Assembly (NCBI RefSeq): GCF_025465275.1
Contig: NZ_JAODNK010000070.1
Coordinates: 28,838 to 92,837, forward strand
Source: Nocardia sp.
GTDB lineage: Bacteria > Actinomycetota > Actinomycetes > Mycobacteriales > Mycobacteriaceae
DNA: 64,000 nt
Direction: 5' to 3'
Part shown: in pieces, positions 24,533 through 32,093 of the stretch
How the letters are laid out: each line of letters starts with the position of its first letter
How positions within the stretch are numbered: the stretch's first letter is position 1
Notes under the pieces: generated by a model
Seen by the model: the letters and a program-made list of their open reading frames with translations, nothing else
Database searches by the model: none
Told to the model about the DNA's origin: nothing
Made by a program: the position numbers and the translations under genes

Positions 24533-25243
24533 CTACGCGCACGTAGGAACGCGCTCCGCCGGGTTCCACAGCGGTGAGATTGCTCTCCGGAGAGCATGCA
24601 GCCCCACAGCGGCGCCGGTCACAGCCATCCAGGTCGGCAGCGGGTAGAAGACGAGTCGTTCGGAAATGCCGACCTGCAGACCGATCATGAGCAGGACCGT
24701 GCCGGTGAGTCCGGCCGAGGCGCAGACGGCCGACCAGACCGCGACGAGACGGCGTTGTTTCCACAACCAGATCCCCAGCAGAATCAGCACGATATGCCGG
24801 GATACGAGCGCGGGCAGCACGGCCAGGCCGTGAATGACGATGCCGTCGTTGGAGGGAAACATCCCGGTGGCGGCGGTACTCAGCCCGATGACGACCGCGA
24901 GCACGACGATCCATACCTGACGCCGGCCGGGTGGGATGTAGTCGCGAAATCCGATGGCGCCCAGGATGGTCAGCAATCCGAGCGCTACGAAGGTCGCATT
25001 CATGAGCAGGTGCAGCGGCGAGCACCTGCTCGGCGTGCACGCGGTGACGCCGAGGTCGCTGATGGTGTCGTAGCGAAAGCTGTAGCCGGTCTTGCAGGCG
25101 ATGGCGGTGAGCAGCTCGGCCGCCAGGTACGCGAAGGTCAGTGTCCACGCGATTGCCGCGAGGGTGTGCCGCAGCGGCTGCGAGGCCAGGACCGTAATCC
25201 TAATAGTTCGATCAATGTTGTGCTGCACGGGAATCGAAGACAT
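24533..25243 (-). CDS. DUF998-family membrane protein
   Basis: The 236-residue protein has six hydrophobic helices and the DUF998 signature SFRYDTISDLGVTACTPSRC near residues 54-73. This is followed by SPLHLLMNATFVALGLLTIL and by TAATGMFPSNDGIVIHGLAV in the middle loop. The function of the family is unknown. The ATG overlaps the stop of the sigma factor gene in an ATGA, so it should be expressed with it. The N-terminus is cytoplasmic and basic. Confidence 0.85.
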   Translation of the reverse strand: MSSIPVQHNIDRTIRITVLASQPLRHTLAAIAWTLTFAYLAAELLTAIACKTGYSFRYDTISDLGVTACTPSRCSPLHLLMNATFVALGLLTILGAIGFRDYIPPGRRQVWIVVLAVVIGLSTAATGMFPSNDGIVIHGLAVLPALVSRHIVLILLGIWLWKQRRLVAVWSAVCASAGLTGTVLLMIGLQVGISERLVFYPLPTWMAVTGAAVGLHALRRAISPLWNPAERVPTCA

Positions 25244-26061
25244 CAGTCGCGTAATGCCTGCTCTTGCAACGAGTTCAGAACTCGGGACAAGATGCGTGAG
25301 ATCTGCATCTGTGAGACACCGAGGGTTTCGGCAATCCTGATTTGCGGCTGGGTGTCGAAGAATCGCAGGATCAGTACCTGGCGGTCCCGCTCGGGCAGCG
25401 CAGCGATCAACGGCTTCACCGCCATGAGGTCCTCCACCCTGCAGAAGTCCGATTGTTCGGAGCCGAGGGCGTCCAGTAGCGATATCGGCGTGTAGTCGTT
25501 GTCATTGTCGAGGCAGGCGTCGATCGACGAGCTGCGGTAGCCGTTGCGGGCGATCAGCGCCTGCAGGACCTCGTCCGGGTCGGCGCCGAGCTCCTCCGCG
25601 ATTTCCGCGGCGGTCGGTACGTGGCCCAGCCGCTGGAACAGCCGGTCGATGGCCAGACCGATGGTGAGCTGCAGTTCCTTCAGCCGCCGCGGTACTCGGA
25701 CCGCCCAGGTGTAGTCCCGGAAGTGGCGGCGCACCTCGCCCATGATCGTGGGTATTGCGAAAGACAGGAATGATGCGCCGTAGTCGGGGTCGAATCGGTT
25801 GATCGCGACCACCATGCCTACACGGGCGGTCTGCAGCAGATCCTCGTAGTTCTCGCCGCGGCCGGCGTACTTGCGGGCAATGTTCTCCGCCAAGGGCATG
25901 CAGCGCTTGATCAGGTCCTCCCGCAGCGGTTTTCGGCGCGGGTCCGTGTCGCTCATCTCGGCGAGCCGAGCGAACAGCGGTTCGAGGTTGTCGTAGCTGT
26001 CGGTGCCACGGCGGGTGCGGGGCGGCACCGAAGGGGCGGTCAGAGTCGACTGATAGGTCAT
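25243..26061 (-). CDS. SigB/SigF/SigG-type RNA polymerase sigma factor
   Basis: The 272-residue sigma-70 factor has regions 2, 3 and 4. Region 2 is GENYEDLLQTARVGMVVAIN, then FDPDYGASFLSFAIPTIMGE; this is followed by VRRHFRDYTWAVRVPRRLKE. Region 3 is DRLFQRLGHVPTAAEIAEEL and region 4 ends in LGVSQMQISRILSRVLNSLQ. This set is characteristic of the actinobacterial stress/development SigF group. GAGG lies 8 nt before the ATG. In mycobacteria sigF follows an anti-sigma gene (usfX/rsbW); none is present here, and the gene instead heads an operon with DUF998 and the carboxyethylornithine-synthase-like gene. Confidence 0.92.
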   Translation of the reverse strand: MTYQSTLTAPSVPPRTRRGTDSYDNLEPLFARLAEMSDTDPRRKPLREDLIKRCMPLAENIARKYAGRGENYEDLLQTARVGMVVAINRFDPDYGASFLSFAIPTIMGEVRRHFRDYTWAVRVPRRLKELQLTIGLAIDRLFQRLGHVPTAAEIAEELGADPDEVLQALIARNGYRSSSIDACLDNDNDYTPISLLDALGSEQSDFCRVEDLMAVKPLIAALPERDRQVLILRFFDTQPQIRIAETLGVSQMQISRILSRVLNSLQEQALRD

Positions 26062-26203
26062 TGGTGGTGCCTCGATCCAAAGGAAAATCGGCGGCGGCCT
26101 AGTACCCGAACATCAGCAGTGATGATCATCGCGGTCCACGAATCCTTCGCTCGGATCAGTGATGTCTTCCAGTACACGCCCTGCAGGGCCCGGCGTCAAC
26201 ACC

Positions 26204-26249
26204 GTAGACCTACAGTTGTAGACCCAATCTCCGTAGATGTAGACCTACA
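26204..26249. repeat. GTAGACC/TGTAG repeat cluster in the sigF upstream region
   Basis: GTAGACC occurs at 26204, 26218 and 26240, with a related GTAGATG at 26233. The copies form small palindromes: CTACA-GT-TGTAG (26210-26221) and TGTAG-AC-CTACA (26238-26249). The cluster is about 145-190 bp upstream of the sigma factor start and about 160-210 bp upstream of the small membrane protein at 26412, so it could serve either promoter. Confidence 0.55.
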
Positions 26250-26411
26250 CCGTTGACACTGAGTTCCGGGAGGCGTCTACTTGAGGGGTAGCAGATCCGC
26301 CCACGCTCATATATCGGGATCACAGGGTCCGGAGTATGCGCCGAGCGCTGACATCGATTCTGAAATCGGCGCTCGCGGTACAACATTCGACTACTACCCG
26401 GAGTTGGGAAA

Positions 26412-26675
26412 ATGAGAGAATACGCAGGCGATGGCTGGCGCGCGCGCGGAGCCAGTCGTTCGGGTCTGAGCAGCATCTTCATGGTGCTGGTACTCGCCTG
26501 GCTGATCATCGGCGCCATTGCCGGCGGCCAGCGGCACTACTACGACAGCGCTCCCACCAATTGCGCGAGCACGGGCACGATCGCGGTGACGATCATCGCC
26601 GGGCCGCTCAATTACCTCGGCATGAATCCCAAGGTCGGCGACTGCCATGTGAATGTGCCACAGCCGAGCCCGTAA
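26412..26675 (+). CDS. Conserved small membrane protein
   Basis: The 87-residue protein has one transmembrane helix (IFMVLVLAWLIIGAIAGGQR, about residues 22-41) followed by an extracytoplasmic part with two cysteines (APTNCAST and VGDCHVN) flanking GTIAVTIIAGPLNYLGMNPK. A similar short protein (AGQR, a Cys, GTIALTIVAGPLNYAGVNPK) is widespread in mycobacteria and Nocardia, of unknown function. A GGAG motif precedes the ATG, and GTT-N20-GGGGTA upstream (26263-26290) is a possible but unproven SigF-type promoter. Confidence 0.75.
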   Translation: MREYAGDGWRARGASRSGLSSIFMVLVLAWLIIGAIAGGQRHYYDSAPTNCASTGTIAVTIIAGPLNYLGMNPKVGDCHVNVPQPSP

Positions 26676-26739
26676 TCCGATAACCGGTAGTGTCCGGCTG
26701 CTCCCGAAACCCGCTGTCACGCAACGGTAGAGGAGGGCG

Positions 26740-27285
26740 ATGACAGCCGCGCGCGCTCGCGGTGCGCTCGTTGGCGACAGGCCGGCGAGCAGTACCTCGG
26801 CCGCCGGCCGGTCCCTGATCGGGAGAGTTCACACCCGCAGCTCTGACAGCTGTCGGCTCCGGGTCGCATCGAAACGCATTGTGGTGCTTGCGCATCCCGA
26901 GCATGCGCGCATCGTGAACGTCGAGCGCGTCGACAAATACACCAAGGGCCCCAGCTGTGACCGCGCCCGCACCCTGCTGATCGGCGACGGCCTGGTGACC
27001 AGTGTGGGCAAGGAATGGAAGACGCAGCGAAAGATGTTGTCCCCGTTCTTCACTCCGAAGGCGGTGCGCGGCTACGCACCGCTGATCATGGAGGACGCGC
27101 AGTGGTTCACGCAGCGCTGGCAGGACCGGGTCGGCAGCCACGTGCCGGTCGAAATGCTTTCGGAGATGGCCACTCTCACCGCGTCGATCATTCTGAAGAG
27201 CTTGTTCAGCACCACCGCACAGGACGTCCGGGAACAGTTGCAGGACGCGGTGGAAACCATGATCCAGTACACCTCCGGGCGCCAG
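26740..27285 (+). pseudogene. Cytochrome P450 fragment (N-terminal part only)
   Basis: About 180 residues of a P450 are intact: [20 protein letters not shown], then [20 protein letters not shown], then [20 protein letters not shown], corresponding to the beta-1/B-helix/C-helix region. After the segment [20 protein letters not shown] the sequence changes abruptly to an MFS transporter, so the I-helix, ExxR and haem loop are missing and the product cannot bind haem. AGGAGG precedes the ATG at 26740, so the chimera may still be translated. Confidence 0.8.
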
Positions 27286-27823
27286 TTGAAAACAGAGCGT
27301 AGCCCGTGGGCGACGCTGGGGGCATTGTGCGTCGGGTTCTTCATGATCCTGGTCGATATGACCATTGTGGCGGTGGCGAATCCGACGATCATGAACGACT
27401 TGCACACCGGTTTGACGACCGTGGTGTGGGTGACGAGTTCGTATCTGCTGGCCTATGCGGTGCCGCTGCTGGTCACCGGGCGACTGGGGGATCGCCGGCG
27501 TCTACAACACCGCGCGTCAGGTGGGCCTGGTGCTCGGCAGTGCCGGTATCGGTGTGCTGATCCCGGCCCGGCTGGCCGCGCACGGCATTCCATCGGTGGA
27601 GGCGGGCGGAAGCGGGCCCCTGCTCGGTCCGGTGCAGCACGCTTTCAGTACGGCTCTGGCGCAGTCGATGTTCCTGCCGTCGGCGATCCTGGTGATCGGA
27701 ATCGTCTCGTGCCTGCTGCTGGGGGCCCGGCCCCCGGCTCCGGTCCGAGCAGTGCCGGTCCGAGCAGTGCCGGTCCAAACAGTGCCGGTCGAGGAAAATG
27801 CGGATGCGACGGGAATTCACTGA
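27286..27823 (+). pseudogene. MFS drug-exporter remnant, internally deleted and frameshifted
   Basis: In the P450 frame the sequence continues as the start of a 14-TM (EmrB/QacA-type) exporter: [20 protein letters not shown], then [25 protein letters not shown]. At about 27488-27495 the similarity moves to another frame, which gives the exporter C-terminus ([20 protein letters not shown] to the last helix [16 protein letters not shown]) and stops at 27823. Several hundred residues between are lost. The joint lies in GGGGATCGCC, which serves both partners, consistent with a short-homology deletion. Confidence 0.78.
27743..27787 (+). repeat. Three tandem 15-bp repeats
   Basis: GTCCGAGCAGTGCCG occurs twice and GTCCAAACAGTGCCG once, head to tail, encoding a Pro-Val-rich tail ([17 protein letters not shown]) at the end of the exporter remnant. 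Confidence 0.85.
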
Positions 27824-27904
27824 GCCGAAACACGATGGGCCGCCTCCGCGAAACAGTGACTCTCGATGCTTCACGCGAATCCCGTTGAATAATGAGGTAC
27901 GAGT

Positions 27905-29404
27905 GTGAATTCGGGAGATACGGCGTGGGTGCTGGCAAGTGCGGCACTCGTCATGCTGATGACGCCGGGGCTGGCTTTCTTCTACGGCGGCATGGTCGGC
28001 GGCAAGAGTGTGCTGAACATGCTGATGATGAACTTCATCTGCTTGGGGGCGGTGACGACGCTGTGGCTGTTGTACGGCTACAGCGAGTCGTTCGGAAATG
28101 ATGCGTATCAGGGCCTGGTAGGCCGGATGTCGCATGCGTTCCTGCGAAATACGCAGGGGACGCTGTCCGGCCCTGCCGGACATCAGATTCCGACCATGGC
28201 GTTCGTGATGTTCCAGTTGATGTTCGCCGTCATCACGACCGCCCTGATTTCGGGGGCGATCGCCGGACGGGCGAAGTTCTGGGCGTGGATGGTCTTCATC
28301 GTCGCCTGGACCACCGTGGTGTATTTCCCGGTGGCGCACTGGGTTTTCAGTGCGAGCGGGTTCACGAACACCGATACCGCCGGAAATTCCTCGGATGTGG
28401 GCGGGTGGATCGACAACCGGCTGAAGGCATTCGACTTCGCGGGCGGTACCGCGGTGCATATCAATGCCGGTGCGGCAGCCTTGGCAATGGTGCTGGTGAT
28501 CGGCAACCGGCACGGTTGGCCGCGGAGCATTCCCCGGCCGCACAATGTGCCCTTCACGCTGCTCGGCGCCTCGCTGCTGTGGTTCGGCTGGTATGGATTC
28601 AACGCCGGATCGGCCTTGGCCGCAGGCGATCTCGCCGCAACAGCCTTCACGAACACCACCATTGCCACGGGTGTGGCATCGCTGGCCTGGATCATTGTCG
28701 AGCAGTTGCGTGATGGCCGGCCGACCACACTGGGCGCCGCGTCCGGTGCGGTCGCCGGGCTGGTGGCGGTCACACCCGCATGTGGATTCGTCGGCAGTAT
28801 CGGCGCACTGGCGATCGGGATCGCCGCCGGTGTGTGCTGCGCGCTGGCGGTGGGACTGAAATTCGTCTTCGGCTATGACGATTCGCTCGACGTGGTCGGC
28901 GTTCATCTGGTCGGCGGACTGGTGGGCACGCTGCTCATCGGGTTCTTCGCCGACGCCTCGGTGAATCCGGGGGGCGGCAACGGCCTGCTGTTCGGCGGCG
29001 GCTGGACTCAGTTGCAGCGGCAAGCGATCGCCGCCTTCGCGGTACTGGGGTATTCGTTCGTCGCCACCTACATGCTGGGCTGGATCATCAACAAGCTCAT
29101 AGGTTTCCGCGTGGATCACGAGGCCGAGGCGAGCGGTATCGACGAAGCCGAACATGCCGAATCCGCCTACGATCTCGGCTTCCCCGCAGCGCCCCCTGCT
29201 TTGACGCCGAGTACGCCGCGCACCCCTCCCGCACCGCGGACTCCCCCGCCGCGCAATCCGGCGCAGCGAGTCGCACCCCCACCCGGCATGAATACTCCGC
29301 GACTGCCGGTCCGTCCGATGATGGGCGACGGCCGCGAACCGGAATGGCCGGGACGACTCCGGGGCGACTATGAGCCACACCACGAAGGCCGGGCCGAAGC
29401 TTGA
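27905..29404 (+). CDS. amt: Ammonium transporter Amt/AmtB
   Basis: The 499-residue ammonium channel has eleven membrane helices. Characteristic sites are present: AFFYGGMVGGKSVLNMLMMN (about 25-43), Asp177 in FDFAGG, the pore twin histidines His185 (GGTAVHINAGAAALAM) and His334 (VGVHLVGGLVGTLL), and Trp146 near the external vestibule. After the last helix comes an unusual cytoplasmic tail of about 90 residues rich in Pro (PSTPRTPPAPRTPPP). The GTG at 27905 is the start. No glnK/glnD genes follow; instead a MarR gene lies 31 bp downstream. GlnK normally gates such channels, and here the long tail might modify that. Confidence 0.93.
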   Translation: MNSGDTAWVLASAALVMLMTPGLAFFYGGMVGGKSVLNMLMMNFICLGAVTTLWLLYGYSESFGNDAYQGLVGRMSHAFLRNTQGTLSGPAGHQIPTMAFVMFQLMFAVITTALISGAIAGRAKFWAWMVFIVAWTTVVYFPVAHWVFSASGFTNTDTAGNSSDVGGWIDNRLKAFDFAGGTAVHINAGAAALAMVLVIGNRHGWPRSIPRPHNVPFTLLGASLLWFGWYGFNAGSALAAGDLAATAFTNTTIATGVASLAWIIVEQLRDGRPTTLGAASGAVAGLVAVTPACGFVGSIGALAIGIAAGVCCALAVGLKFVFGYDDSLDVVGVHLVGGLVGTLLIGFFADASVNPGGGNGLLFGGGWTQLQRQAIAAFAVLGYSFVATYMLGWIINKLIGFRVDHEAEASGIDEAEHAESAYDLGFPAAPPALTPSTPRTPPAPRTPPPRNPAQRVAPPPGMNTPRLPVRPMMGDGREPEWPGRLRGDYEPHHEGRAEA

Positions 29405-29415
29405 CGGCTAGATAG

Positions 29416-29433
29416 TTAGGCTCCATATTAGAT
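29416..29433. promoter_or_regulatory. MarR operator copy 1
   Basis: TTAGGCTCCATATTAGAT lies directly before the ATG of the MarR gene (29436). It matches the site at 30025 in 15 of 18 positions. There is no Shine-Dalgarno sequence between it and the start, so the marR message may be leaderless. Confidence 0.65.
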
Positions 29434-29435
29434 TC

Positions 29436-29960
29436 ATGGCGACCGAAGCGGCGGGTATCGACACACCCACTCTGGACCAGGCGCGGCAGCAGCTGCGGCG
29501 CTACGGACTGGAGTCCGAGGCCGACCCGCGCGCGGTGCTCGTCGCGGTGCGCCTGCTGGCCGCCGGAGCGCGGCTCGGGCAGGCCACCGAGGCGCATTTC
29601 GCCCGGTTCGGTCTCTCCACGGGACGCTATCGTTTGCTCGCCGATCTCGAGGACAGCGACGGCGAGAAATCGCCGTCGCAGTTGGCGGCGAGCCTCGGGG
29701 TGACCCGTGCGACGGTAACCGGGCTGATAGACAGCCTGGAACAAGAGGGGCTCGTATGCCGGCGCCCCTCGGCCGAGGACGGCCGCGCCGTGGTGGTGGT
29801 ACTCGCCGCCCGGGGCGCACAGAAGATGCGCGATATAGCGCCCGACCACTTCGGCCGCCTGCAAGCCCTGGTGAGCGGGCTCAGCCCGCAGGAGCGCACT
29901 ACCTTCCTCGAACTGCTCGGGCGCGTCACCGAGGGCATCGGCGCACTGACCGCCCCCTGA
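29436..29960 (+). CDS. MarR-family transcriptional regulator
   Basis: The 174-residue regulator has a MarR winged HTH: SPSQLAASLGVTRATVTGLI (about residues 78-97), then SLEQEGLVCRRPSAEDGRAV with the wing DGRAVVVVLAARG. Flanking helices would form the dimer. The long N-terminus (about 30 residues before the first helix) is unusual but is a normal reading. It is encoded between the ammonium transporter and the three-gene operon starting at 30041, and the shared motif at both promoters suggests it represses itself and that operon. Confidence 0.87.
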   Translation: MATEAAGIDTPTLDQARQQLRRYGLESEADPRAVLVAVRLLAAGARLGQATEAHFARFGLSTGRYRLLADLEDSDGEKSPSQLAASLGVTRATVTGLIDSLEQEGLVCRRPSAEDGRAVVVVLAARGAQKMRDIAPDHFGRLQALVSGLSPQERTTFLELLGRVTEGIGALTAP

Positions 29961-30024
29961 TCTGAGCGCGCTCCCCCACCAGCACACCGCATGGAGAATC
30001 ACTGCCCGCATCATGACCATATGG

Positions 30025-30042
30025 TTAGGATCCTAATTAGAT
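30025..30042. promoter_or_regulatory. MarR operator copy 2
   Basis: TTAGGATCCTAATTAGAT contains the 12-bp palindrome TTAGGATCCTAA and overlaps the start codon region of the gene at 30041. It is the partner of the site at 29416. Confidence 0.68.
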
Positions 30043-30496
30043 GACCGAGGTTATGGAACCACCCCGTTTCCGGCTGTGGCAGGAGGCCCTCTTCGCCTAC
30101 GTGGCCCCGGCCCTGTGCGCGGGCATCGGCGGAATCGCCACCGGGCAAACCGATCTCGTCGTCGCGGCACTCACCTCGATCGCGGGCACCTCGGCGCTCG
30201 TCGCTGTAGTGGTCGGAGCTTGGTTGCAGCGCAACGAATCCCGGCGCTCATGGCTGCTGCGTATCCCGCGAATCGGCCTGGTCGCCGGGTTCACCGTCGC
30301 CGCGGCAGCACTCGCGGAATTGATCGCCTGGTCGGCGACGCAGTCGTGGCCGTTGCTACCCGACCGGATCCGAATCGACTTCCCGATCGCCGCAGCACTC
30401 GCGACCATCATCACAACCTGGCGCTGGCGAGCGGCGCAGGCGCCGAAACCGGCTCCAGCACACCGGAAAACGAACAATCGAAAGGACATATCGTGA
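30041..30496 (+). CDS. Small membrane protein of the MarR-controlled operon
   Basis: The 151-residue protein has about four hydrophobic helices (ALFAYVAPALCAGIGGIATG; ALTSIAGTSALVAVVVGAWL; IGLVAGFTVAAAALAELIAW; FPIAAALATIITTWRW) and a basic Lys/Arg/Asn-rich tail. I recognise no family. The ATG at 30041 overlaps the operator; a second ATG at 30053 with GAGG upstream is an alternative. The stop overlaps the next start in a GTGA. Confidence 0.65.
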   Translation: MTEVMEPPRFRLWQEALFAYVAPALCAGIGGIATGQTDLVVAALTSIAGTSALVAVVVGAWLQRNESRRSWLLRIPRIGLVAGFTVAAAALAELIAWSATQSWPLLPDRIRIDFPIAAALATIITTWRWRAAQAPKPAPAHRKTNNRKDIS

Positions 30497-31392
30497 TCGC
30501 GATCATGGGAGCATCCGGCGCCACCGGTGGGCCGCTACTGCGGCGCCTGACGGACCTCGGGGTGCCGCGCCGCGCACTGACCCGCGAACCGGAACGATTG
30601 CGCGCGGAACTGCCGCCGGGAATCCCGGTGGATGTCCGGTGGGCCGATGCCGCCGATCCCGCCTCCCTGCGCAACGCCTTCACCGACGTCCGGCAGTTGT
30701 TTCTCACCATGACCAACAGCCCCCGGCAGGTCGAATTCGAAAGTCGTGTCATCGATCTCGCGGCACACTGCGGCATCGAGCACATCGTGAAGATCTCCGC
30801 ACCCGCCGCCGAACCCGACTCCCCCGTCGTGGTCTCGCGCTGGCACTACGCCATCGAACAGCACCTACTCAGGTCCGGTATCGATCACACGATCCTGCGC
30901 CCCTATGCCTTCATGCAGAAGCTGCTCACCCTTGCGCCGACCATCCAGCAGGGCATCATCGTCGGCGCCACGCAAGACGCGGCATGCAATTACATCGACT
31001 GCCGCGATATCGGCGATGTCGCCGCGGAGGTGCTGACACGTCCCGAAATCGCCGGGGGCACATACACACTCACGGGATCCGAGACCTTCGGCTACCCGAG
31101 GTTGGCCGCGCTGCTCAGCCGCCTGCTGGGCCGGCAGATCCGCTACGTGGACCTGCCGCCCACCGACTTCCGGCAGACTCTCCTCGACCAGGCCCATATG
31201 CCGCTCTGGCTGGCCACGCACGTCATGGAAATCCAGCAGCTGGCCCTCAGCCGCCCGGAACACCCCACCGACACCGTCGCCCACCTGCTCGGCCGGCCGC
31301 CACGCACCCTGGAGGCCTTCCTCGCCGAAAGCCTCGAATCGGGCGTGTTCGAGCGCGATGAGTTTCCGGGTCGGCCGCCGTCCTATGTGTGA
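30493..31392 (+). CDS. NmrA-like NAD(P)-binding oxidoreductase
   Basis: The 299-residue protein belongs to the atypical SDR NmrA/HSCARG group. It begins with the Rossmann motif IMGASGATGGPLLRRL (GxxGxxG) and has the extended-SDR-like segments IEHIVKISAPAAEPDSP and HTILRPYAFMQKLLTLAPTI. Substrates vary and include quinones; some members only sense NADPH. GAAAGGA precedes the GTG at 30493, which overlaps the previous stop. Followed by a DHFR-like gene, it is the second gene of the operon under MarR control, so a role in detoxifying a redox-active compound is plausible but inferred. Confidence 0.85.
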   Translation: MIAIMGASGATGGPLLRRLTDLGVPRRALTREPERLRAELPPGIPVDVRWADAADPASLRNAFTDVRQLFLTMTNSPRQVEFESRVIDLAAHCGIEHIVKISAPAAEPDSPVVVSRWHYAIEQHLLRSGIDHTILRPYAFMQKLLTLAPTIQQGIIVGATQDAACNYIDCRDIGDVAAEVLTRPEIAGGTYTLTGSETFGYPRLAALLSRLLGRQIRYVDLPPTDFRQTLLDQAHMPLWLATHVMEIQQLALSRPEHPTDTVAHLLGRPPRTLEAFLAESLESGVFERDEFPGRPPSYV

Positions 31393-31424
31393 CGGTACAA
31401 ACGGCACGAACCAGGAGAGATTCG

Positions 31425-32039
31425 ATGCGCAAGATCACGGCTGGACTGTTCATCTCACTCGACGGCGTCATCGGGGAGCCGCAGGATTGGCATTTCCCGT
31501 ATTTCAACGACGAGATGGGCGCCGCGGTAGGCGCTCAGCTGATCGGCGCGGACACACTGCTGCTGGGCCGCAACACCTATGAAGGCTTCGCGGACGCCTG
31601 GCCGGAGCGGGAAGCCGCGGGCGGCGAGGATGCGGGCATGGCGGCGGCACTGGGCGATGCGCGCAAAATCGTTGTCTCACATCAGGATCTGGAATTGACC
31701 TGGCGCAATTCCGAGCAGCTGAAGGGCGAACTGGTCGAGGCCGTCACCGAGCTGAAGCAGCAGCCGGGTGCGACGGATATCGCCATGAGCGGGTCGCCGT
31801 CCATCGTCGTGCAGTTGCTGGCCGCCGGACTGATCGACGAACTGCATCTGCTGGTGCATCCGGTCGTGCTGCGCAGCGGTCTGCGACTGTTCGACGAGGG
31901 CGAGTCCATCCCACTGCGCCTGCTCTCCTCGCAGGCGTTCGAGACAGGCGTCTTGCACCTGGTGTACGGCCCGACGGCCCCACCCGCACCGGTCAGCTAC
32001 GACGCCGTGAAGGGCCAGCTGTCGCAGGACGAGCAGTAA
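31425..32039 (+). CDS. Dihydrofolate-reductase/RibD-C-like protein
   Basis: The 204-residue protein resembles RibD C-terminal/DHFR-like oxidoreductases, which bind NADPH. The features are ITAGLFISLDGVIGEPQDWH at the start, LLLGRNTYEGFADAWP in the middle and DIAMSGSPSIVVQLLAAGLI near residue 123, a conserved nucleotide-binding region. The C-terminus (IDELHLLVHPVVLRSGLRLF) is also typical. AGGAGA precedes the ATG at 31425. It is probably the last gene of the MarR operon. Such proteins rarely act on dihydrofolate; their substrates are unknown. Confidence 0.85.
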   Translation: MRKITAGLFISLDGVIGEPQDWHFPYFNDEMGAAVGAQLIGADTLLLGRNTYEGFADAWPEREAAGGEDAGMAAALGDARKIVVSHQDLELTWRNSEQLKGELVEAVTELKQQPGATDIAMSGSPSIVVQLLAAGLIDELHLLVHPVVLRSGLRLFDEGESIPLRLLSSQAFETGVLHLVYGPTAPPAPVSYDAVKGQLSQDEQ

Positions 32040-32093
32040 GCGCACCCAGTCCTGCCCGCCGGGTATCACCGCGAGCGAGCAGGGTCATCCGGC

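Noticed and set aside
25092..25495. Antisense frames opposite the sigma factor and DUF998 genes
   Set aside because: No coding signal; the minus-strand genes are clear.
26263..26290. SigF-type promoter (GTT...GGGGTA) upstream of the small membrane protein
   Set aside because: The match is loose and such strings are common in this composition; kept only as a remark.
27473..29383. 636-codon minus-strand frame opposite amt
   Set aside because: It is a His/Arg/Gly-rich shadow of the ammonium transporter; the plus-strand frame has all Amt motifs.
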